Shown: one piece after another, positions 58,614-64,000 of the stretch
Position numbering within the stretch: the first letter of the stretch is position 1
Layout: every line of letters begins with the position of its first letter
Assembly (NCBI GenBank): GCA_964547995.1
Contig: CAZJRB010000020.1
Coordinates: 8,691 to 72,690, forward strand
Direction of reading: 5' to 3'
DNA: 64,000 bases
Source of the DNA: CAZJRB01 sp964547995
Lineage (GTDB): Bacteria > Planctomycetota > Planctomycetia > Pirellulales > Thermoguttaceae
Made by a program: the position numbers and the translations under genes
Notes under the pieces: model-generated
The model's input: the letters and a program-made list of their open reading frames with translations, nothing else
What the model was told of the DNA's origin: nothing
Databases searched by the model: none

Positions 58614-59027
58614 TCATTCTCGGGTGGTCGGCGATGCGTAGGGGTTCTCGGGGTCGGGCGGGGCACCGAATTCGACGTCACCCGGTTGAAGCGGCGCAAA
58701 GGCTTGAGCAGACTCCGTTGCCGCTCCGATCGGCTGCTTGTAGACGGAGCTTAGGATCGTGACAAGCACCAGGACAAAAATGATGACGCCGACGTCGCCA
58801 AGGGCAAACCACAGCATTTCCTTTGGCGGATGACCGGTGATGACCACGTAAGCCGCGCCGGCGATGAATCCGACGACGAGGGCCATGGGCAGGGTGGCCA
58901 GCATGACGATGCCGATCACTCTGGCCGGCGTACCGGTCACCTCGGCCGTCTTGCCCACCTTGTACCTGTTGCGGACCACGATGACAATTCCATAGACTGT
59001 CAGCGCGATTTCGAATACCAGAAGCAT
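58614..59027 (-). CDS. Small membrane protein with four helices, unknown function
   Basis: A 137-residue integral membrane protein. The start at ATG 59027 (MLLVFEIALTVYG) is chosen because AAGGGA lies just upstream and the first helix begins there; the frame is open further upstream across a short tandem repeat. Hydrophobic segments are VFEIALTVYGIVIVV, VIGIVMLATLPMALVVGFIA and GDVGVIIFVLVLVTILSSVY, with the loop HPPKEM between the later two. The C-terminal ~35 residues are acidic and Pro-rich. I do not recognise the family. It points away from msrA. Confidence 0.6.
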   Translation of the reverse strand: MLLVFEIALTVYGIVIVVRNRYKVGKTAEVTGTPARVIGIVMLATLPMALVVGFIAGAAYVVITGHPPKEMLWFALGDVGVIIFVLVLVTILSSVYKQPIGAATESAQAFAPLQPGDVEFGAPPDPENPYASPTTRE

Positions 59028-59250
59028 TGGGCGTCCCTTTCTTGTTGGAAGATTTGAGTGTCTTGTCGGAAGATTCGAGTGGGAATCCGCGCTTACCCAT
59101 AGAATAAGCAATAGGACGATTACTGTCCATACCCGCTTGGCCCCAGGCTGCAAGGAATCCAGAAACGTGGTACAATGAATCAAGCCGTAGCGGATGGCCC
59201 GCACGCGGCTGAACGCTATGTTATCCAGCCAGAAACGTGGAGCACGTTAA

Positions 59251-59751
59251 ATGCCGAAGAAGGCCACGTTCGCGGCAGGGTGTTTTTGGGGCGTTGAGGC
59301 GGCGTTCCGCCGGCTTGACGGAGTCGAATCAACGCGAGTCGGCTATTCCGGAGGAACCGCGGAGAATCCGTCGTACGAAGACGTTTGCGCCGGTTCCACC
59401 GGACACGCGGAAGTCGTCGAGGTGGAATACGACCCCCTTCTTGTATCGTACGAGCAGTTGCTCGACGTCTTCTGGAACAATCACGACGGGAACACCGTCG
59501 AGCGGACCGAGCCCGCCGAGACGTGGCAGTACCGGTCGGTAGTCTATTTTCACGACGACGGACAATCGCAAGCGGCACGAGTCTCGCTACAGAAGCTGAA
59601 GGCGTCGGGCAACTACAAGAACAAAATCGAAACCGAGATTCTGCCGGCCGAAAAGTTCTGGGAAGCGGAGCAGCGCCATCAACAATATCTGGAGAAGACG
59701 GGTCGGACATCTTGCTCCGTTCCAAAAGGACCGGGCGCGGGCCGAGTGTAA
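59251..59751 (+). CDS. msrA: Peptide-methionine (S)-S-oxide reductase
   Basis: A 166-residue enzyme that reduces methionine-S-sulfoxide in proteins using thioredoxin. The catalytic Cys 11 is in GCFWGVEAAF. Other hallmarks are RVGYSGGTAENPSYEDVCAG, TGHAEVVEVEYDP, YRSVVYFHDDGQ and the C-terminal EAEQRHQQYL. No fused MsrB domain and no signal peptide, so it is probably cytoplasmic. The Spy-like protein gene follows after ~110 bases on the same strand. Confidence 0.95.
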   Translation: MPKKATFAAGCFWGVEAAFRRLDGVESTRVGYSGGTAENPSYEDVCAGSTGHAEVVEVEYDPLLVSYEQLLDVFWNNHDGNTVERTEPAETWQYRSVVYFHDDGQSQAARVSLQKLKASGNYKNKIETEILPAEKFWEAEQRHQQYLEKTGRTSCSVPKGPGAGRV

Positions 59752-59862
59752 CCTTTCCCCCTCCGGCATCCACTATCCCGTCAGAACACCTGTTTTTCGC
59801 GGGATCGCGAGGGTTCGCGAGGCCGATGCGGAGCCCCTTGCCAAACACCAAGGAGATCGATT

Positions 59863-60366
59863 ATGTTACGCACGAAAGGACTGGCATTTCTTGCCGCGGG
59901 CCTGATTCTGACGGTTGCGGTTGCCGCCGCTCCGTCGACGGATGCGGTTTTGAAGCTCGACGGGCATCCACTCGCCCATACGCCGTTGGGGAAGATGGTC
60001 TCGGGCCAGATCGGGCGGTTGATGGTCTTGCGGTCGGAATTGAACATAACCGACGAGCAACGCGCGCAGATCCGCGGAATGGTCGTCGAGCACAAGACCG
60101 ACATCGCCAAGGCTGCCGAGAACGTCTGGGAGAAGCGAGTGGCGCTGCGCGAAGCCGTGCTGGCCGACGAGCCCGACGAGAAGGCAATCCGCAAAGCGGC
60201 GGACAGGCTGGGCGATGCGATCGGCGACGCGGCCGTACTGGCGTCGAAGATCGCCGGCGAAGCCAGGCCGGTGTTGACCGAGGACCAGCGGGACAAGATC
60301 GAGGCCACCCGCAAACAGTGCAAGGCGGCCACCGAAAAATTCTTTGAACAAGCGACCAAGCCGTGA
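59863..60366 (+). CDS. Periplasmic Spy/CpxP-like (LTxxQ) protein
   Basis: A 167-residue protein with a signal peptide (LAFLAAGLILTVAVAAAP). The mature part is helical with two LTxxQ-type motifs, LNITDEQRAQIRG and VLTEDQRDKIEA, the hallmark of Spy/CpxP proteins. These are periplasmic chaperones or sensors of envelope stress or metals. AAGGAG precedes the ATG at 59863. The gene lies upstream of the ECF sigma factor, and a related protein follows it (61326), so it probably belongs to the same stress-sensing unit. Confidence 0.78.
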   Translation: MLRTKGLAFLAAGLILTVAVAAAPSTDAVLKLDGHPLAHTPLGKMVSGQIGRLMVLRSELNITDEQRAQIRGMVVEHKTDIAKAAENVWEKRVALREAVLADEPDEKAIRKAADRLGDAIGDAAVLASKIAGEARPVLTEDQRDKIEATRKQCKAATEKFFEQATKP

Positions 60367-60391
60367 TCCCACCCACCATGCTCGCCTTCGC

Positions 60392-60437
60392 CATCACGGG
60401 AAGCCCTGCCTGCGCGGCGGCGGGGCTTCCACCGTGG
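60392..60437. repeat. Palindromic element, family L
   Basis: CACGGGAAGCCC pairs with GGGGCTTCCACCGTG (reverse complement with a short bulge) around a GC-rich centre. It lies between the Spy-like gene and the sigma factor, in the region upstream of the proposed sigma start. Confidence 0.6.
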
Positions 60438-60464
60438 ACCGGCAAGCGGTTTGGCGTGCTGGTA

Positions 60465-61076
60465 ATGTTTGCGGCCAAGGTCGCGCGAGGGGGGGCGACC
60501 GAGGAAAACGATGTGCCCGCCCCCGCTGCCGATCATCTCGACCGGCGCGACATCGAGGCATCGCTGGCTGGCGACGGAGAGGCATACGGGCGGCTGATCC
60601 GCCGCCACCAGGATGCCGTCGGGACATACCTGTGGCGTTTCACGCGGGATCGACGGCAGTGGGAAGAGTTGGTCCACGACGTGTTTGTCGAGGCGTATCT
60701 CTCGTTGCGAAGCTATCGCGGCCGCGGGCCGTGGCTCCATTGGCTGAGGAGAATCGCGACGCGGGCGGGCTATCGCTATTGGAAAGAGCGTACGCGGCAA
60801 AAGGCCCGCGAGCCCCTTTCGCTTGAATCATGGGACGCAGTGGCGACCGACGGTTCCCGCGAGCGCGCGGCCGCGGATGCCGCCGAGCGGGTCCACGCCG
60901 TGTTGACCCGGCTCGGTCCCCGCGATCGGCTCGTATTAACGTTGATGTACCTGGAAGAGTGCTCGGTGGCCGAGATCTCCGAACTCAGCGGTTGGAGCCG
61001 TTCGATGGTCAAGGTCCAGGCACACCGTGCCCGGAAACGATTGAAGACGCTCTTGGAGGAGGGGGAACATGCCTGA
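60465..61076 (+). CDS. ECF-type RNA polymerase sigma factor
   Basis: A 203-residue sigma factor from ATG 60465; the frame is open upstream to a GTG at 60363 overlapping the Spy-like stop, but that extension runs through palindrome L. Region 2 is LAGDGEAYGRLIRRHQDAVG with the -10-binding helix VHDVFVEAYLSLRSYRGRGP. Region 4 is LGPRDRLVLTLMYLEECSVA and ISELSGWSRSMVKVQAHRAR. The linker between the two is typical for group IV. Its cluster with Spy-like proteins and a small membrane protein suggests control by envelope stress or metal, as in CnrH- or RpoE-type systems. The gene overlaps the next by eight bases. Confidence 0.88.
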   Translation: MFAAKVARGGATEENDVPAPAADHLDRRDIEASLAGDGEAYGRLIRRHQDAVGTYLWRFTRDRRQWEELVHDVFVEAYLSLRSYRGRGPWLHWLRRIATRAGYRYWKERTRQKAREPLSLESWDAVATDGSRERAAADAAERVHAVLTRLGPRDRLVLTLMYLEECSVAEISELSGWSRSMVKVQAHRARKRLKTLLEEGEHA

Positions 61077-61329
61077 TCTCGAAGATTTTGAGAGCTGGTC
61101 GCGGGGCGCCCGCGAGGAGCCGGTCCCGCCGATCGACGTTGCCGCCCGTGTGGTTCGCGATCTTCGCTACGCAAACGACCGGGCCGGTTTCGAGCGGTCG
61201 ATGGCCGTCTGGGCGGGATTGTCGATGGCCGCCGCGTCGCTTGCCTGCGTATTGGCCTTCCATGCCTGGACATCGATCACCGATCCGATGTCCGGCTTGT
61301 TTGACTCCTTGACTATGGTGATGCGATGA
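61069..61329 (+). CDS. Small membrane protein, likely anti-sigma factor
   Basis: An 86-residue protein with one membrane helix (~residues 47-66, AVWAGLSMAAASLACVLAF). The N-terminal ~45 residues (DLEDFESWSRGAREEPVPPI) would lie in the cytoplasm. It overlaps the sigma factor gene by eight bases and the following gene by four, a sign of tight translational coupling. Position, size and topology fit a CnrY- or anti-ECF-type anti-sigma factor; no sequence motif proves it. The region after the helix is short and would be periplasmic. Confidence 0.65.
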   Translation: MPDLEDFESWSRGAREEPVPPIDVAARVVRDLRYANDRAGFERSMAVWAGLSMAAASLACVLAFHAWTSITDPMSGLFDSLTMVMR

Positions 61330-61754
61330 GTACAACGAATCTGTCGGCGAGACCGCGGCGGCGGCGATGGCTGTCGTTGATGTTGGCGATTGTGATCTTC
61401 ACATCGGGATTCGTCGCCGGCGGCGGGATCACCCTGGTCACGCTCCGCAATACGTTGCTGTACTGGGTCCACCATCCCGAGGAATTTCCTCCGCGGGCCG
61501 CCGCAAGACTCCGCTCGAAGCTGGACCTGACCGGCGAGCAAACCCGCCGGGTTGAAGCGATTCTCCGGCGGCGCCAGGCGGTTTTGCAGACCATCCGCCG
61601 CGAGGTCCAACCCCGCGTCATCGCCGAGCTGGATCTTGTCGAGCAAGAAATTGCGGAAGTTCTCACGCCCGAACAGCGAGAGCGGTGGCACGCGAGATTC
61701 ACGGAATTGCGCGAGACGTGGACCCCGGCCATACCGCAAGAGAACCGAGGGTAA
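61326..61754 (+). CDS. Membrane-anchored Spy/CnrX-like periplasmic sensor
   Basis: A 142-residue protein with an N-terminal anchor (LSLMLAIVIFTSGFVAGGGI) followed by a helical periplasmic part. It contains LTxxQ-like repeats, LDLTGEQTRRVEAILRRRQ and VLTPEQRERWHARF, as in Spy, CpxP and the heavy-metal sensor CnrX. Its ATG overlaps the stop codon of the small membrane protein (ATGAG), so the three genes sigma, anti-sigma-like and sensor form one unit. No His-rich metal site is evident, so the signal is unknown. Confidence 0.72.
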   Translation: MSTTNLSARPRRRRWLSLMLAIVIFTSGFVAGGGITLVTLRNTLLYWVHHPEEFPPRAAARLRSKLDLTGEQTRRVEAILRRRQAVLQTIRREVQPRVIAELDLVEQEIAEVLTPEQRERWHARFTELRETWTPAIPQENRG

Positions 61755-62144
61755 ACGGGAACGCCGGAAGAAACCTCGCAGTTGCGTTTGGGGGAAACTC
61801 GAAGGGCATCCCCGACAGTGATCGTCAACGGGGCGTCCGATCCGAGCCGAATCCGATCTCCCACCCCACTGCAAAATATTCCGTCGGATCGGGCAAGAGG
61901 TGAGTTCGACTCACCATACTGCGGGGGTACGGCGTCTGACATAGGCGGGTTAGTTCCATGCCCGTTTCCCGAGTGTCCGGCGTCTTTTCAAGTGAACAAC
62001 CGGGGGAGGCGGCCCGTATCCAAAATGCGTTATTTTGGCAAGCCGGTCTGTTTGCGGGAAAAGCACCCGATTTTGGTCGACCGGATCGCTGTTGTGTGGT
62101 AGAATATTACCTGGAACAGAGGGCCAGTGTTGGAGGGGGTAGCC
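61755..62144. other. Intergenic region, no gene recognised
   Basis: About 390 bases after the ECF cassette. No ORF looks coding, and no palindromic element is evident. A TAGAAT at 62100 is a possible -10 box for the DksA-like gene, with no well-spaced -35. Confidence 0.4.
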
Positions 62145-62585
62145 ATGAGGCGGAAAGAGGCAATTCTGAAACTGCGACAGGTTCTCATCAAACGTCGCGA
62201 CGCTCTGCGCAAAGCGTTGGCGGGTGATCTGAGTTCGCTTCAGGAATTGCGTGACCAGTCGGGGGGCGATTCGGTCGATGCCGCACTCGACTTGGCGCAT
62301 CACGAAATCAACTCGCAATTGGCGGAACACGAAAGCCGCGAGTTGGCCCAGATCGAGAATGCCCTGGAGAGAATGCAGAACGGCACCTACGGGATCTGCG
62401 AAGTAACCGGCAAGACCATCCCACTGGCGCGGCTACAGGTACTCCCCTACACCACGGTCTGCATCGAGGCCCAGCGCGAACTCGAGGAATCCGGTGAGGC
62501 GGACGACTTCGCACCCGATTGGGGACGCATCCTCGATACCAGCGCGGACGACGCCGCACGCATCAGCGAGACCGAATTGGGCTAG
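62145..62585 (+). CDS. DksA/TraR-family protein with an incomplete zinc finger
   Basis: A 146-residue cytoplasmic protein. The N-terminal coiled coil (KEAILKLRQVLIKRRDALRK; HEINSQLAEHESRELAQIEN) is typical for DksA/TraR proteins that bind RNA polymerase. The C-terminal finger region is GTYGICEVTGKTIPLARLQV then TTVCIEAQRELEE: two of the four usual Cys are replaced (by Thr and Ala), so zinc binding is doubtful. GGAGGGGG precedes the ATG at 62145. Members with reduced fingers are known in the family. It may modulate transcription during starvation. Confidence 0.8.
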   Translation: MRRKEAILKLRQVLIKRRDALRKALAGDLSSLQELRDQSGGDSVDAALDLAHHEINSQLAEHESRELAQIENALERMQNGTYGICEVTGKTIPLARLQVLPYTTVCIEAQRELEESGEADDFAPDWGRILDTSADDAARISETELG

Positions 62586-62764
62586 GACGACTCCGTCGGC
62601 AACGCCGGTTGACGTAGGGGGCGGAGACTGTACGCGGCCCCGGCAAGACCCCTCCACGGAAGGAGTGGCCCCGCGGACACCGCTTGACTTTCTCCCCCCG
62701 CACAGGGATGATGGATTCAGAGCAACTTGGCCCTCCCCTGCCCTCCTCTCTCAAGGCGAAAGCT

Positions 62765-63877
62765 ATGATCCGTGAAGACGTTTTTGAAGCCAGCGTCAGT
62801 TACTTCCTCGACCCGATCCTTCCGCTGCTCGAGGATGAATCGGTGACGGAGATCATGGTGAACGGGTACGACACGGTCTTCGTCGAGCGTCGCGGGCAGC
62901 TTGAGCTGACGGGCGCCAAATTTCCGAGCGAAGACGCCCTGCTGTCGGCGATCCACAACGTGGCACAGTGGGTGGGGCGGGAGATTAACGAGGAGCACCC
63001 GGTGCTCGATGCGCGGCTGCCGAACGGTTCCCGCGTCCACGCCGTTATTCCCCCCAGCGCGAGGACGGGAACGTACCTGACGATCCGCAAGTTTTCCCGC
63101 GAGGCCCTCACGTTCGACGACCTGATCGAATTCGGGAGCCTTTCGGAAGAGGCCCGGGAGTTCATCACGATTTGCGTGCGTCTGCGGAAGAACATGCTCG
63201 TTTCGGGTGGGACGGGGACGGGCAAGACGGTCCTGTTGGGAGCGATCTCCCGAGTCATTCCCGAGGAAGAACGGATCGTTGTGATCGAGGATACGTCAGA
63301 GTTGCGGCTGATCCAGGACCATTGCCTTTACTTGGAGGCCCGGCACGCCGATCAGAAGGGCCGCGGCGGGCTCAATATCCGGGACTTGTTCGTCAATTCG
63401 TTGCGGATGCGGCCCGACCGAATCATCGTCGGCGAAGTCCGCGGCGGCGAGGCCCTGGACCTGATCCAGTCGATGATCAGCGGTCACGCGGGTTCGATCT
63501 CGACGATCCATGCGAACACCCCCCGCGACGCCCTGATCCGCCTGGAAACTCTCTCGTTGATGTCCGACGTCGAGATTCCCGTATACGTGGCACGGACCCA
63601 GGTGGCTGCCGCGATCGACTTGGTTCTCCAGATCGACCGGTTCACCGAAGACGGCTCCCGGAAAATCACCCAAATCACCGAAGCGACCGGGCTCGACAAG
63701 AACAATCAATACGAGGTGCGGCCGTTGTATCGTTCCCGACTCGAGGGGAGGATGCCCGACGGACGATTGATCGTCAACCTGGAGCGTACGGGCGAGAAGC
63801 CGACTTTCAGCGGGGAGCCCCGCGAAAAAGGGCTCCACAATCTGATCGACCTGACGAGGGACCTCTGGGACGAGTAG
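62765..63877 (+). CDS. CpaF/TadA-type secretion ATPase
   Basis: A 370-residue cytoplasmic ATPase of the type II/IV secretion superfamily, powering Tad/Flp pilus assembly. Walker A is GGTGTGKTVLLGA; the Asp box is VVIEDTSELRL, the Walker B region RIIVGEVRGGEALDLI, and the His box GHAGSISTIHANTPRDAL. The N-terminal domain ends with TYLTIRKFSREAL. The start at 62765 (MIREDVFEAS) resembles other family N-termini; Mets at 62708 and 62711 are alternatives. No other Tad genes are visible within the window, but the cluster could continue beyond it. Confidence 0.9.
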   Translation: MIREDVFEASVSYFLDPILPLLEDESVTEIMVNGYDTVFVERRGQLELTGAKFPSEDALLSAIHNVAQWVGREINEEHPVLDARLPNGSRVHAVIPPSARTGTYLTIRKFSREALTFDDLIEFGSLSEEAREFITICVRLRKNMLVSGGTGTGKTVLLGAISRVIPEEERIVVIEDTSELRLIQDHCLYLEARHADQKGRGGLNIRDLFVNSLRMRPDRIIVGEVRGGEALDLIQSMISGHAGSISTIHANTPRDALIRLETLSLMSDVEIPVYVARTQVAAAIDLVLQIDRFTEDGSRKITQITEATGLDKNNQYEVRPLYRSRLEGRMPDGRLIVNLERTGEKPTFSGEPREKGLHNLIDLTRDLWDE

Positions 63878-63887
63878 CCGGGGAAAT

Positions 63888-63950
63888 GGGAGGGGCCACC
63901 CGCCCCCGGCTGAACAGGTTTCGGTCATGGTCCGGGGGCAGGTGCCCCCT
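63888..63950. repeat. Palindromic element, family B, copy 3
   Basis: GGGAGGGGCCACCCGCCCCC(GGC) pairs with TCCGGGGGCAGGTGCCCCCT around a ~20-base centre. It shares the GGGGGCACCTGCCCCC core with copies at 25973 and 38549. The sequence after it, to the window end, shows no gene start. Confidence 0.75.
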
Positions 63951-64000
63951 GGTATGTCCCCAAAAGCTAATTGAATTTGAAAAAGGACCATCCGAGCGCT

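Overview
The window looks like part of a draft genome (a 100-base run of N at 52661-52760 marks a scaffold join) from a planctomycete, most like the Pirellulales. This rests on gene content: Tat-exported Gfo/Idh/MocA oxidoreductases, a hydrazine-synthase-alpha-like protein with haem motifs, J-like/WD40/LamG/sulfatase-modifying multidomain proteins, a FlgI-like lipoprotein with HEAT repeats, and many secreted proteins of unknown function. GC is high and most genes are monocistronic or in short operons. No rRNA, tRNA, CRISPR array, prophage or transposase gene was recognised.

Layout. 1-9.3 kb: two Gfo/Idh/MocA oxidoreductases (the first cut by the window edge), a secreted glycosidase-like protein, asparagine synthetase A, a lactate permease and an exported fusion of an incomplete solute-binding domain with two methyltransferase domains. 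9.3-24 kb: a secreted low-complexity protein, a polysaccharide export lipoprotein, a DUF3467 protein, a PA14/PKD protein divergent from a MoxR ATPase, MoaE, the hydrazine-synthase-like protein and several envelope proteins. 23-34 kb: two divergent spermidine-synthase-like genes, an NTF2-like protein, a histidine kinase overlapping a TM2-domain gene, topoisomerase I and a PpiD/SurA-like chaperone. 34-47 kb: QueD-like protein, alpha/beta hydrolase, VanZ-like protein, a CehA/McbA-like protein, dnaJ-rnpA-yidD, the FlgI-HEAT lipoprotein and SMC. 47-57 kb: an HTH-receiver regulator, a 1540-residue multidomain membrane protein, a glycosyltransferase, MoaC, a polyprenyl synthase and a zinc-ribbon protein. 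57-64 kb: envelope proteins, MsrA, an ECF sigma cassette flanked by Spy-like proteins, a DksA/TraR-like protein and a CpaF-type ATPase.

The most striking feature is the density and diversity of short palindromic elements of roughly 45-200 bp. At least eleven families (called A-L here) occur; some have two or three copies in the window. Most sit between genes, but five lie inside open reading frames that stay open: just before or inside N-terminal signal regions (14.4, 23.9 and 26.0 kb), in a linker next to a membrane segment (51.6 kb) and inside a sulfatase-modifying-factor domain (48.3 kb). One copy is flanked by a 32-bp imperfect direct repeat that duplicates the junction between the hydrazine-synthase-like gene and moaE, which suggests past mobility. 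Another locus has three palindromes nested inside each other. No mobilising enzyme is encoded here, so any movement would have to be driven in trans.

Metabolic links are loose: MoaE and MoaC both belong to molybdenum-cofactor synthesis but lie 38 kb apart. The Spy-like / ECF sigma / small membrane protein / Spy-like cluster looks like an envelope-stress or metal-sensing cassette. The dnaJ-rnpA-yidD run is a recognisable housekeeping cluster, although rpmH is not next to it.
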